Positions 43,791-56,301 of a DNA stretch of 64,000 nucleotides are shown one piece after another. The DNA lies in NCBI GenBank assembly GCA_020055645.1, contig CM034546.1, forward strand, positions 71,672,001-71,736,000. The letters are read 5' to 3'. The stretch comes from Tomocerus qinae. Lineage: Eukaryota; Arthropoda; Collembola; Entomobryomorpha; Tomoceridae. The notes beneath the pieces are model-generated. The model saw only the letters and a list, made by a program, of their open reading frames with translations. It searched no databases and was not told the origin of the DNA. The first letter of the stretch is position 1. Every line of letters begins with the position of its first letter. Position numbers and translations under genes: made by a program.

Positions 43791-46700
43791 AATTATCATT
43801 TAGATTTGGTGGCAGTCGAATACTAAGTTTTAGATCCGTCATAGACTATGGTCTACGTCCACACACCTAATGAAATTGCTTGTGAATGTTTTACTATATT
43901 TATGCTAACATTTCAAAGTTATCTCGATTATTTATTTATTACAAAAATTAAAACAATGAAATGTATATATAAATTTTAACCTTAAAGATACAAGGTTCCA
44001 AAATACAAACAAAGGGTCAGCCAGCCTTCCAATTTCCAAACAGGAGTAATTTCGTTAAAATAAATTATAGATAACAAGTTATGTAGGTTCTTAATTTAAT
44101 CCAACAGGAAGATCTTGCTATTCTCCCCATTTAATCTATAGGAACAGACATTCAGGTGCATAAACTTATACACAAACGTTTAATTATAGAAGTAAATGTA
44201 CTTTTTATGCCATAAAATAAGTTTAACAAAATAAAAAGAAGGATTACCTAATATGTTTTAGTCATAGACCTAGACACAATGACTGCAGAACAAAATGGAC
44301 AGCAAATCTCTACTACAGTCACAGTCAGCCTTCAAACTCTTTTTATACTAAACTGTACTGTGTGGATGAGAATGTGTCAATCTACCATATACCTTGAGTG
44401 TTCTGGAGACCATAGCAATAGCACAGCTGACTTGACTAATTCCAGAATAATTAGATATTTCTTAATTTTTAACCTTAGGACTCGAACTTGTGGCCGTCGC
44501 TTAGGAAAATTTGAAGTTTCTAATAAGTTTTGAATTATAGTGTTGGCAGGAAATGTTTTCATGTTCATGTTTTCCCCCTAATTCTAATTAAATAATTCAA
44601 AATTAATTAATTCTTTTTAATATTTCGAAACTAAGGCCGAGGTATTCCGTATTCCCCCCACGTTTTGGAAATTTTGAACACTTTTGGTAAATAAATACTC
44701 TACTCCTAAGTAATACACAGAAGAGTACATGCTCAGCGGCTCACGTTATCTATGTCCCACCCTTAAGTCCACAATAGTACACACAAAAACATAATAGTAT
44801 TTTCGATATTTCAAAATTTTTTGGGTGGGACTTTCAAAAGTTGTTTTAATATTATTGGGGTACATATATGAGTCATGAAAAAAATGAGAACCTACCTTTA
44901 CCAGAAACATAAATTTTTAATTTAATCTGGTAGCTAGGTTCGCTCCTTAGCTGGGTTAACTAGTGCTATATAAATCTATGGTACTCAATGTGGCAAATCT
45001 CATCAACCAACTCCTAAACTCCTTACCTACTACTTAAACTATAAATATACCTACTACGACTTTGCTGGGTTGCAAGTTGCAATTGCAACAAGGCTGAGTA
45101 ATAAAATTGTAACATGTAAAAATTAACTTAATTACAAGCTATTAACGGCTTTACAGTTCTATAATGTCTTCTTTAATTGCTGTAAGAAATGTAAGTAAGT
45201 GTTGTAGTCTATGAATAAAGGACCTATCATCACTATTTTAATAGCCTGCGGCTACACCTTAGCTTATAACGAAGAGTGTCGCCCTCAGTTCAGATTCAGA
45301 TGCATTATATATGATATAGGTACTATTTATAACTTGGTATACTCAAATCAACTAAATATTCGAGCTGCACTATTAGTACTTCGGGATTTTAGTTCACATT
45401 ACATTTCAAATAGCATTTCACATCAACACAAACTGAAGTAAGCAAAAAGTAATACGAAAATTTTGGTTTCAATTTTAGATACCATTTTTACAATAGAATG
45501 ATTTATTGATTTTATTTTAGGTTTTAAAAGTTTGAATTTACATTGCTTACAAAACACGTTGATTATACAAACTAGTATCAATAAATAATACCTTGTGCTA
45601 CAATAATTCTAAGATAACCATAATAATATCAGTTCAATTTTCCACTTGGATATCTTTTTGGGTGATAATGAGAACAGACTTCTTCACTAGTTTTTATTTG
45701 TGTTTAAAAACTTCATGAGAAAATTTGTATTAATGAAAAACTTTTGAAAGAACGTATTATTGAACTACTTACCAATTCATTTGTCCTAAACTTTCCAAGT
45801 TTCATAGTTAATGTATCTGTAGTTGATTCATTAACTGTTTCAGGTTTTCATACCTCGGGCAAAGACTAAAATTATTGCCAACTCTACAGATACTAAAACG
45901 AATAGGACTAGAGAACGAATAAGTATAAACATATTTATCTGTACCTCCAGGCTTTTTGCTATTTATGTATTATTCACAGTGGACGTCTACTCTACATCCT
46001 TTTTCACTACTAATGAAACGGGGTGAAATGGAATTCATGTTTTGTAGTTTCATGGTTAACTAGTATCTTTGTGTATAAGTATAATTTATGGTACACTTTC
46101 GATATGGTTTTACATAACATGGGTATACGGGAAATACTTTTTAAATCAGAAAGAATTTTAAGACTGATTTTTTAGCAAGAAATTAGTCGAATCACTATTA
46201 AAATTTATACAATTTGTATAATACAACAAAAACAAACATTTAATAGTAAATATCATTTAATAGCCCTTGACACAGCCTTTCGATTGGTTGGCTGAATCAG
46301 TACGTATGTGACACTTAGTGGCATAATACGTGACTTTCGACCATAATATTATGATCATAAACGACAATTTTCTTATTTTCTATCTAAGATATTCTCAGAT
46401 GTTGCATAAATAGTTCAAACCATAAAATTCCAATTGCTAAAGATGTCTTTTATTTTTTAAAGCATAATGGATTACTATTAAAATTACTTTCAGATTTATG
46501 TACATGTCAAAAGCGTAAATAGCGCTTTAATAACAATTAAGTCTATAATTTAGTCAAAAAACAACTCATATCAAATTGGTTTATGCCAAAAATAACTTGG
46601 CTATAAACCTACATAATGCAATATTTAAAGTCTTAACATTCCATACAGTACGAAAGAAATAAGGAAAATATATTAAAATCAAAATTGTCGCTTATGACAA

Positions 46701-47021
46701 AATGGCCTTTGTCACTTATGATAAAATGGCCCCAATTAATTTTAAAAAGTGGCGTTTATGATGATATGGCTCTCAACTTTCAACACCTAAAAGAATTACT
46801 TTCCATGTAACTATTATTAACAAGTCATATACCGTTCGAAAGCTTGTCTCAAGGCCTATCAAATGACATCATAATATTTGACAATTTCAATCCACAACTT
46901 AAACGACATCATTTCTTGCGACGCATGTTTCAAGTTGCTTAACTTTGAAGTCATAAATTACAAAATGTGGTTTTAGCCAAACATTATTTTATAACGGCCC
47001 TGTTTACATCGTCTATCTATA
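43791..47021. other. Intergenic region with receptor 5' relic and Helitron-like end
   Basis: 44945-44963 reads TTAGCTGGGTTAACTAG/T, a Helitron-type 3' end. 45360-45530 matches 19395-19576, the 5' flank of the receptor pseudogene, but receptor coding does not follow. 46770-46880 is a diverged direct copy of 48010-48120. Short repeats of a GACAAAATGGC type occur at 46690-46770. No coding sequence supported. Confidence 0.45.
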
Positions 47022-47892
47022 TACCGTAAATATCGATATAGTTCCGCCTACTGAAATAATTCCGCGTACGCGGAATTATTTCGATTTTACTTAGCTTTTT
47101 AGGCCGTTCTAGCAAATAATTCCGCGTATCGAAATAATTCCGCGTACCTTTACCTGCGTATTCATGTTAGTGTAGGTAAAAGGCAAATTCAATTATAAGA
47201 TAAAATAAATAAGTGCATATGTACTAAGGAATTAAGAACATTGACTTGAGTGAAAGGTTCTCAGAGTACAGCATGATGGTAGTTTAGTTGCAGTCTGCAT
47301 TCACTCTGAAATGGCAGAAGCGGAGGAAGAACGAGTATTTTTGACTCCAAAAAGACCATCTTCCTATGTGTCAAGAAATTTGGCTTTTAAGATCAGGGCT
47401 ATTAAATTATGTGACGATAGCTTGATGACTAAGGTCAGCAAACAGTTAAATGTTCATCGAAAAACTCTAATTGAATGGAAACGGAAAAGGCTGGAGTTTG
47501 AAACTTTAGCTGAAGATGGAAACAGTTTATAATAATAAATTTATAATAAATTTATATTTGAAAATGTCATTTCTATATCATTTTGTGGAGGATATTTGTA
47601 TGCACAGACGCAAGTGAGAGAAAAATACTAAAAGGAGAGGAGGAGGACGAATATTAAAAATTCCTGCTATGGAAGAAACTTTACATGAATGGATGAAATA
47701 TGAATCCATTTATTATTAAACTTTTTTTTCATTTTTAACTTTTGCATTGAAAATTAAATAAAAATTGACTATGAAAAATAATTCCGCGTATCGAAATAAT
47801 TCCGCAGTTGCGAAATTATGTCGACTATTCACCCTTTTTTTTGTGCCTTTGAAACAATAATTCCGCGCGGAATTATATCGATATTTACGGTA
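47022..47892. mobile_element. pogo/Tigger-like element keeping only a DNA-binding ORF
   Basis: Ends TACCGTAAATATCGATATA followed by RTTCCGC, inverted and nearly identical over 26 bases, both ending on TA. Subterminal AATAATTCCGCGTATCGA-type blocks recur at both ends. It contains a helix-turn-helix ORF and no DDE domain. Length 871. Confidence 0.75.
47311..47532 (+). CDS. CENP-B-like N-terminal helix-turn-helix ORF of the transposon
   Basis: 73 codons, starting MAEAEEERVFLTPKR. The stretch YVSRNLAFKIRAIKLCDDS followed by MTKVSKQLNVHRKTLIEWKR reads as a helix-turn-helix of the kind at the start of pogo/Tigger transposases and in brinker-like domains. Further on, 47630-47700 encodes GRILKIPAMEETLHEWMKY in another frame after a stop, which resembles the second CENP-B-type DNA-binding half. 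The catalytic domain is absent. It may be a leftover or a short DNA-binding repressor-like product. Confidence 0.5.
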   Translation: MAEAEEERVFLTPKRPSSYVSRNLAFKIRAIKLCDDSLMTKVSKQLNVHRKTLIEWKRKRLEFETLAEDGNSL

Positions 47893-48343
47893 CATTATGA
47901 TGTGTAACCTTGGACAAATATTCATACTGGGGTCCCAAACGACCCAGGTCTATATCACTTTGATCAAACTGCCACCATTCATTACAAATAGTGTCGTTAA
48001 TGATGATGTGACCCTTCAACTTTCGAAACCTAAAATAAATATTTGCCGTGTAAGCACATTATTAAGGATGATACAATTCGAAAGGTCGTCTCAAGCACTA
48101 TGAAATATATATAACCTCAATATTGTAAACACTGAAATATATCAAAGATACATAGGTAATAGGTACATACATCGGTAAGTAAATCTATTCAAGTCTGTGG
48201 TTATAATATAGAGATAGAGATAGTACTTGTCTTTTTTTAATTTTCCAATGAGTTTCAATGTTAATTAATATAAAATGTCACTATTGAATATTAATATTGT
48301 TTTCCAGAGTTTTATTTGTCAGTATTAGAGTATACTAACAATT
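47893..48343. other. Short intergenic stretch downstream of the F-box gene
   Basis: Contains 48010-48120, the second copy of the diverged direct repeat at 46770-46880. Nothing else seen. Confidence 0.45.
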
Positions 48344-50523
48344 TTAAAAATATCTAATCAATTCAGGTTTTATTCTGGGGTTGCTTTTCTTTGCACATTC
48401 TCTAAACCAACAAGTAGGTTTGTAAAACGAAAAATTGCACATTTCCAAGGTTGGATTTTGTCGAATGAGTTGCAGATAATTGTAGCCGTCTACACTTTCA
48501 AGCTGAAAATATATTAAAGAAAATTATTTGAAATACATCTTCCTTGTAATTAATATTTCACTAGAAATATAAGAATTTTCCAATTTCAACAATGCAAGAA
48601 ATTCAATTTTACCTCATTGCCATCTAGCTTTGCATCTACAGGTGTACCATTCACGAAAAGTTGGACCAGTTCCAAAAATTCAATGGAATTCAGTAGCCCC
48701 TTCCATGTAATTTTCCAAGGTGCCCCTTCAGAAGACATCGTAAGTGACTTTAACCCTGAAAAGAATCCCAATCTATTTTTAGAAGAGCGTCACTAGTGTA
48801 CTCTGATTTGCCAATGATAATATTAAAAATACAATTATATGAATTAAAAATTAATTATAAAGTTACATTAAGTGATTTTATGACGAAGCAATTTACCTTT
48901 CAAGTTCTTTAAGGAAATTCCAGAGTGTGTTCCATCAGGGCGACATCCAGTAATTCCATAGTCAGTGATTTCATTAAAATCGGCTTTTAAGGCTCTTAAC
49001 TTTCGTAGGTGAGAGCAAATGAGCTGCAAAGTGTCATTAAGAAGAAATCCAGTGCAGCGTAGCATTGATAATTCTGTTAAATCTTTGAAGCGTTCAAGAT
49101 TTTTTAAAGTTATTGGTAATGTTTGTGAACTATCTTCGTGCCTAAAGTCATACAGAGATATAGAAGTAACTTTTGAAGGCAAGTTGACCAAATAGCGCAG
49201 CCATACATCAGAAGCAGCTCTGGGTGTCCAAGGAAGAATAATTTCTTCCTCTTGATTTTTATTTTTTAATTTGAAAGATCGAAGTGTGGACAATGTTTGT
49301 AGGAAACCCACATCTATAGTCCGAATTGATGAAGTAAAAGAGCCTTTGAAACTTAGCGATTGTATTTTCGTGGAAGAATGGAAAGAATTGCAAAAATCTT
49401 TCAGAGAAAAATTGTTTTGCAGACTGGAGAAGGAAAACGCTTTCAGGTTATGTACATGATTCCGAATAAATGGGATCAGATTTTTTTTGATGGAAAGTTT
49501 AAGATCTGCATTCTCGAACCGTTTAGTTTCCAATTCAAAAATTGCGAGATTTGGAATATTCAAATACCGTAACGTTTTTAGCCCTCCTTTATTGAGGCTT
49601 AAGTGGATTTCGACAAGAGTGTTAAAACTAGTTCCCATAATTAGTGCTGGGAGAAAAAAAGTTGGATAATTTCCATCTCCAGCTGGGTCATGATAAATCA
49701 CTTTCTTCAGTTTTAATCTATGACTAGGGAATAATTTGAAATTTGCCAGAGAATTATTTCTGCGGGTTTCGAGACATGCAGAAGGCACACTTTCTGGCGA
49801 ACCTAAATTTACATGTCTATTGTCCTCAATGTAGTCGTCAACAAACTGTTCACTATTTTTCCTACCTATCTGAAGTTCTTCAAGTTGGGAAAAAATTGAC
49901 TTCACCTTAGCGTCTTCCAGAAAATTCTGATTGTTATCATAAAACAAAGTCTCCGTTTCAACAACCAAAGATTTAAGATTTTTGCATCGGCAGATTATGA
50001 CCTTGAGCATCTGATTTCTACTTTCCCTTGGCAATTCTTCAAATTGTGTCAACTCTAAATATCTGACATTTATAAACGATAGAGAACCTTGCTCTAATTT
50101 CATAGCATATTTTCTAGCTCTGGCAATATCTACAATGGCTTTATAAGCAGGTTTAGCATTGTTATCCGAACTGCTTGTAATGATTCTTGTATATAAAAAC
50201 CGACGATTTTTTCTAACTCTGTTATAAAGATCTTTGTTGACTACTCTCAAAGCTTTCAGATCGGAAATGCTCAAGTATCTTGTGATTTCATCCCAAATCT
50301 AAATAAAAAGTAGAAATAAGATTGTAAATTATTCTATCCCACTCTTTATTGTAAAATACTCTCTCGTTTTGATTTGCGTTTATGACGAAAGGTTTTTGTT
50401 GGACTTTTTTAAACTGAATCACGGTCTATAGTAGACAAAAAATATTGAAGTATTCCACATTACCAAGTCATTTGTCCAGAAACGTATTTGTTTTTGATAT
50501 CCGTCTTCTGATGACACAGACAT
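48344..50523 (-). CDS. F-box protein with leucine-rich C-terminal part
   Basis: Minus-strand exons 50464-50523, 48897-50298, 48613-48755, 48344-48502 join to 587 codons plus TAA, phases 0,1,0. Residues about 19-50 (WTNDL joined to IWDEITRYLSISDLKALRVV) fit an F-box, which binds SKP1. The rest has many Leu-rich strands (LKSLVVE, LEELQIG, LKTLRYLNIPNLAIFELE, LTELSMLRC, LRALKADFNEITDYGI), suggesting degenerate leucine-rich repeats for substrate binding. Expected role: substrate receptor of an SCF (CUL1) ubiquitin ligase. The first exon lacks the usual LP start of an F-box, so the F-box is partial or divergent. Its start at 50523 is 1.4 kb from MATH-BTB gene F, which runs the other way, so they are divergently placed. 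Confidence 0.75.
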
Positions 50524-51886
50524 TTCTTTGCTATTCTGAAAGAATATTTTCAAAAGTAATCACATCACTGGTTTCTGTTACAAGCCTAGAGCGTAATTAT
50601 GGAGGTGTTTAAGCACCCCTAAATTTCCCAAAGAAACTATTTTCTCAAAATTTAATAAAAAGTATTTTATGCAAAAAAATTCTTTTCAAATGTTCAAGAA
50701 CCCCTCTATTCATTAAATTCATTTGTTATCTAGATACGCCTCTGTAATTATGTTGTATAGTGTTATTTATTTTGTATATAAGGATTGGATTTAGTTAGAA
50801 TTTAGAATCGCTTACCCAATCAAATATAATAAGAGTTGTAATGCAACACAATAATAGTGTATGACCTCGATGATGTTTTTTTGTCTACTACTACACTTGC
50901 ACTTTTAGTTGTAAATAATCAGCAATTTCTAATTAAAAAAGTTACAATGGGCAAGGGCTGAGTTCGTACGTGGATATTAAGCGTTCAGTCAATTGGATAC
51001 GTATGCATTTGTGATTCATGTGCTTTTTTGTTCCCTGTTCTAAAATGGTGGATAGGGAACAAAAAAGCACATTTATTATGTGCAACTACTTTATTTGGTT
51101 TTTTAGCACACATTATTAAAAATAGCTACTTCCCACTTTATAGGGTAGGAAAAAAGAAAAGGTCACTTCCCTGTTTTACACAATTAAAATATCATTTTGG
51201 TTAGGGGTAAAAAGAGGTGGAGAACGAACGAAATTTTCCGATTCGATTTCGGAAACACGCCGAAACCTTGCCAGACAGTCAGACTGATGACGCATGGTAG
51301 TTTGAGTTGACACGTTGGCAGTTGTGTTAGCTGCTTGTCTTGGCTGGAAAACGCAAACTGTTGTCGTACCTAACAGTTAAGGTTGGGTTAAAACTACGAT
51401 CTACAGCAAACATAGAGAAATACATTCACATTTTGGCGTCCACTAAACGATTTCGGAAAAAAATTACCTAATTCGCAATTGCTTCCGCATTTCAAAATTT
51501 TGGTTTGCCAATTTCTTTTAATAAATAGATTTCGTAATTTACACACTTCGATTTAAATTTTTCTTTAATAGAATTAAAAATATTTCAAGCAAGGGAAATA
51601 CAAATAATTGCTTTAATTTTCGTCTTTGTTTTTGAAAAATTGTTTCAATTGATAAGCATTCTTGCCATAAGTCAAAGAGTGTATGTAAGCATTCAACATA
51701 ACTATATTTACATGCTTATAAAATTAGCTCCGCTCAATGTTCAGCTTCCAACCTCAACCCAGCCTTAACACCCTATGCTACGTAACACTGTTTCTTTTCC
51801 ATCTTTCTCACAATTTGTAAGTGGTTTATTTCTGTTTTAAGTGTCTAGCAAATATAACGTAAATTAAAATTGTAAATACTGAGACC
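50524..51886. promoter_or_regulatory. Divergent region between the F-box gene and MATH-BTB gene F
   Basis: No coding sequence supported. A pair of complementary blocks, TGTGCTTTTTTGTTCCC (about 51020) and GGGAACAAAAAAGCACA (about 51056), forms a hairpin. The last 150 bases upstream of the F start include a possible untranslated splice donor (AATTTGTAAG). Promoters of both genes should be here but no core element was identified. Confidence 0.4.
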
Positions 51887-54143
51887 ATGGCGGAAGTGGT
51901 GCAACCTGTGGTGGGGGCAAATGGAAATGGCTTGAATAGTGTCCATTATTTGGGGGTTACAGAGGTTAGTGCTTGAATAGTATTTAAATCAATCAGTCAA
52001 TCATTTATAAGTTCATCAACCAGCCATATTATTACAATTGTAGAATGAAATCAAAAACTAAATAACGTTTCAATAATGCTATTTATTTTAAGCTTAATCA
52101 TTCCATTCATTGATCCTAATTTATTCATTAAATGTACCCTAAATCAATGATAGAATGTAGCAAAAATTTTAGTGCCTAAGTGATATGAAGCATTTATTTC
52201 ATACTTTCAAGGATTATAATTTAGGTTGAACTTTCAACCAAATTCATTTATTTTAAATATAAGCACGTATCCAAGAATTTGACCTAGGGGGGGCCTACCA
52301 AAATATATTGATAAAATGAAGGTATAGTCGCGCGAAGCGCGAATATTATTTGGATTTTTAACCTTTTTTGACAAAAAAATTGCCTTTTTCTGGATACTTA
52401 AGGGGGCCCGGCCCCCCGACCCCCCTCTGGATACGTGCTTGAGGCAGCCCACTGACAAGACAGCATGAGCAGTATCAAAGTATCATAATATAGCTGTATC
52501 CTTGTAGTCCCAACCAGCCGGCTTTAAACTGCTGGCGTGACTATCCAATTCGCATGCATAATTAATTATTATAAGTTAATTCTTTTCTTTTATGTGACCA
52601 ATGATCCTTATGCATACGGATGCTTGTTTTAAGTTCCAGGAAGAAGGTTTTGCAATCCGTTGGGATGTGCGAAATTTTCGAGAGCGTCTTAATTTGAAGT
52701 TCCCTCATAATGAATTGAAATCGCCTATGTTTAACCTCGGTGATGACAGGAATCCATTTCAATGGTAATTTATTTTAATAAATTTTATTTTTATATACCG
52801 CTTGCAGTTAAAGAAGTAATTCCAAATCTAATTAAAGTAAACGCGTAACCATTGACCATCTTTCAACAGGCAGGTCACTATTTTTTGGAACAATAGAAGT
52901 CTTTTGATCGACAGTGATGAAAAAGTTCCATATCTTTCAGTATACTTAGACACAACAGACATGGTGAAAGGCCCTGAGGTTACTTATCAGTTTGATTTAA
53001 TCGACTGCAAAGGAAAGTGCTGGAGAACAAGTAAAATCAATCAATTTAGAATAGCTTAATCAAAATTTAACTTATTATTTGAATAATTGTGTAAGCATTT
53101 TCTTCTAGTTGCTCTTCGAAATAAGTTTGCCGCTACCAGTGCCTATGGGGTTCCAACATTTGCAAAGCTATCTGAACTTTTGAATCCCGCCAACAATCTG
53201 TTGGGGGATAACACTTTAAAACTTATTTGTCGGATTACCTTGAATCGGGACTCAATCAATTTACTCAAAGGCGTAAAAACTGGAGCAGAAAGGGAATCTC
53301 TCAAGAGAAAATTTGACCTAGTGTCCGACTTTTCGAATTTGTTCAATTCTGAAAAATTCTCGGATGTATTAATTCAAACGAAAGAAGACGCCATCAGAGC
53401 ACATAAGAGCGTTCTGTCTTGTAACTCAAATTTAAAGATTTAATTCTGAAATTATATCTCGTACAGTATTAGTAATAATAACACGATAATTACACAGTTT
53501 TGAAGAACTCACTGGCTCATAATGCTATAAAAGTTTTAATATTTAGGCCGAAGTCCAGTTTTTCAAGCGATGTTTGAAACCGAAATGTCCGAATCAATTA
53601 CCAACACTGTGAATATAATAGATTTTAGTGATGACATCGTAAAAGGGATGCTCGAGTACATTTATTGGTATGTTGCTCTATATTTACCCTTTTAAATGTT
53701 ACTAAAATATGTTTAATTTAATATTAATCACTTGTATTTAGTGCTGAGATATGCAAAAAATTACTGGAAGAGAAACCCGGAGAATTGCTACAAATAGCCG
53801 ACAAGTATGATATCAGAGGATTGAAACAGGAGGCTGAGGATGTCATTGCGGTGAATCTCACCGTTGAAAACGTGGCTGACGTTCTCGTCCTTGCTGATAG
53901 GAGTAACGCGTTGAACTTGAAAGAAAAAGCCGTCAAATTCTTCAACGTGTATGTACATTCAAAACAAATATTCTTGATATACTTTTTAAAATTATTTAAA
54001 GTTATGATTGTATTGTTTTTTGTAGGAAAAGAGTAGAAGTGGTGAAAACCGCAGGATTTCGACAATTGGCAACCCATGATTCTTCCGTGTTTAAGGATCT
54101 TTACTGCTCTCTACTAATGAACACTACTTGTGATTGTTATTAG
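51887..54143 (+). CDS. MATH-BTB protein F, older divergent member
   Basis: Exons 51887-51964, 52640-52764, 52870-53030, 53109-53420, 53547-53667, 53742-53948, 54026-54143 give 373 codons plus TAG with the same phases as the other six genes. MATH domain starts FAIRWDVRNF; BTB from FSDVLIQTKEDAIRAHKSVL to PVFQAMFETEMSES; tail YDIRGLKQEAEDVIAVNLT. Exon 3 is 33 bases longer than in B and the last exon is longer with a different end (no ELYHQT-type tail). Sequence is clearly further from A-E, so this is an older duplicate. Likely CUL3 adaptor with its own substrate range. Intron 1 carries a hAT MITE. Start ATG has an ACC before it, a good context. Confidence 0.88.
52261..52441. mobile_element. hAT MITE in intron 1 of gene F
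   Basis: Ends AAGCACGTATCC and, inverted, CAAGCACGTATCCAGAGG; contains TCGCGCGAAGCGCGA. It matches 57082-57260 closely throughout. No flank duplication is visible, so an older copy. The open frame 52234-52458 lies over it and is not a gene. Confidence 0.8.
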
Positions 54144-54805
54144 TATTATTGAAAAAATATTGCTTCAAGGACCAATTATTCAATTTCTAATTCTGTACAG
54201 TAAAAACACAGCAAGGAACCTTACACTAAATAAAGGTTTCAGTTTGGACATATAAATAACCTTAACATTTTATTTGTAAAAGTTTTTCACCGTTCATTAT
54301 TAAGAAAATCTGAAGAGAAATTAATAAAAAAATTGTATTGTTTATTCAAATGACTGAAATAATTCCTCTGAATGCATTCACAGTATTTCTTCTTCGTTTG
54401 TTATTTTATAAAAGATAGGTAACATTATTGAAATCTTGCACGAGTGAAATAATTTGTTCTGAGAATTATTTGTTCTCCACTGTTAGTGATATTACATTGT
54501 AGTGGTATAATATTGATTATAGCAAATAATCCTATCTAATATATTCTAAAACAAATCTTTATGGAAATTGAAATCTTTACTATTCTACCTAGACTATAAA
54601 AAGGAAAAAGTTTTTATTGAGAATAATTAACAATTAACATCCAAATTACTACCTTAATCTTAACGTTATATGTATAGATGTAGGTATAGAGATTATTTTA
54701 TTTATAGCTTTATCTGGTAAACATATAGATACGTACGTAAACGTATAAATTAAAACAAGTGTCTTACAGTAGTATATTGCAATAAACTATGGTTACCTCT
54801 CTAGT
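54144..54805. other. 3' flanks of gene F and the second receptor gene (tail to tail)
   Basis: AT-rich with several AATAAA-like signals on both strands (for example near 54228 and 54780). No gene or repeat recognised. Confidence 0.5.
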
Positions 54806-56301
54806 CTATTTGAAGGTGAGTAGGAGAGTCACCAGGCAGCTAAATAGACGATCGCCGAAATCTAAGATCCTCTCGGGGGTGACTTTCCTTAGTGGGCCAC
54901 ATCTGAGACCAATAGGCTTGACAGATCTCAGGACTTTTCGACGCTCTGTTGTCATCTCGTCCATTTCCACGATCGAATATGAGATTGCTCTAAATGTTTT
55001 AGTTGAGTTCTTCCAAACTGAAGCCAATCCCAGCAAAACTAGAAACGTGCTGACTGAAAATCCAAAAACGGCTGATGGGAATACTAAATATGTACCCGAT
55101 TCCAGTTTCCCATAAAATCGGATAGAAGCGAAGCTGCAGAATATGAAGATAGATGACATTATTACTACCGAATAAGGTATCATTATAAAAAGGAAACCAT
55201 TCTCGAATGCCATTCCCAGAATTCGCATTCTATTGAACATTTTCATCCTCCACTCAAAATCTCCTGTCGATCTAAAGGTACATTAATAATTAAATACTAT
55301 TATATAGTTGCAGAGCTTATAAAGAAAACAAACTGTTACATGAATATACAGATATGTACTATTAAATAATTTGGCCACTACTCATATAATATTATATGTC
55401 CACTAATAATTCATTAAGTTTACAGTATTAATTATTCTGTCTACAAAAATCAGTTTATTACGTACCTTATGTAGTACATCCAGTAGGAAAAGCGAATGAA
55501 ATACATAAACGAGTAGACCAATTGTAAAAAGGTGTGAAAATGTGAGCTCATCAGGATCAACGCTTGAAAGACTTTAATTCCAAATATATAAAGGCTAGAG
55601 TTGGGAAAAAAAGTGTCTAGCCAGAAATATTTTCTTTGCTGAAAGAAGAGAAAGTGGGTGACGATGTATGTCACTCGTATTTGAACTATTGGAATAAGCC
55701 ACTTGGGTACCCATCGTTCAAAATTTAAATGCTTCGTTTCCTTTACCTCAGGTGCTGTAAGTAATAATCCAATTAATAAATACAAATCTATTTAATAAAG
55801 TACATTGACATTACATTGGAATTATAGAAAAAATTTATTAATATATAAATAAGTACCTTTGGTGTAGAACATGGATCTTGAATTGAGAGCGTTCAAAACA
55901 GACATTATCTCCTGTCCCCTCCAGTAACTGTTTGCCAAAACGGGAGTGTACAGTAAGTGAAAGTTCATGAGCAAGAAATTCTTTGTGAGTTGTCCAAGTG
56001 CTGAATTAGCATTTTCGTTTCGAATTGTAGATACAATTTGGAGCATGGTAAGGATGGCGAAGATAACATTCAGAATTGCTAAGATGTTTGAACCATAATG
56101 CCTTGACTTAGTCATGACAAACATTTCTGAATGGCGATCCCAAAAAAACGGGAGCCCTCCGAAATAAGAAACCGAGATGTTGACATAATATCCAAATCTA
56201 TGGAAATGGTCATCATTCATTTTCTTATTCAGATCAACTATTTTCCTTTTAACCGACAACAAATTTTTCCAAGAAAATGCAATCATTTTCGGGGCTGCCA
56301 A
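54806..56301 (-). CDS. Second gustatory-receptor-like seven-transmembrane protein
   Basis: Minus-strand exons 55857-56301, 55466-55754, 54806-55271 join to 399 codons plus TAG, phases 1 and 2 as in the gene at 37300. Hydrophobic spans include ILAILNVIFAILTMLQIV, FLLMNFHLLYTPVLA, LIPIVQIRVTYIVTHFLFF, LFIMIPYSVVIMSSIFIFC, and SAVFGFSVSTFLVLLGLA. The C-terminus (IGLRCGPLRKVTPERI then LVTLLLTF) parallels the other receptor's FGIRYGVLQTVKHKHT ending, supporting a common family. No TYxxxxxQF motif. Exon 3 begins ATCGACAG; the later AG in that string would put a stop in frame. Expected in the membrane of chemosensory cells; ligand unknown. Confidence 0.68.
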
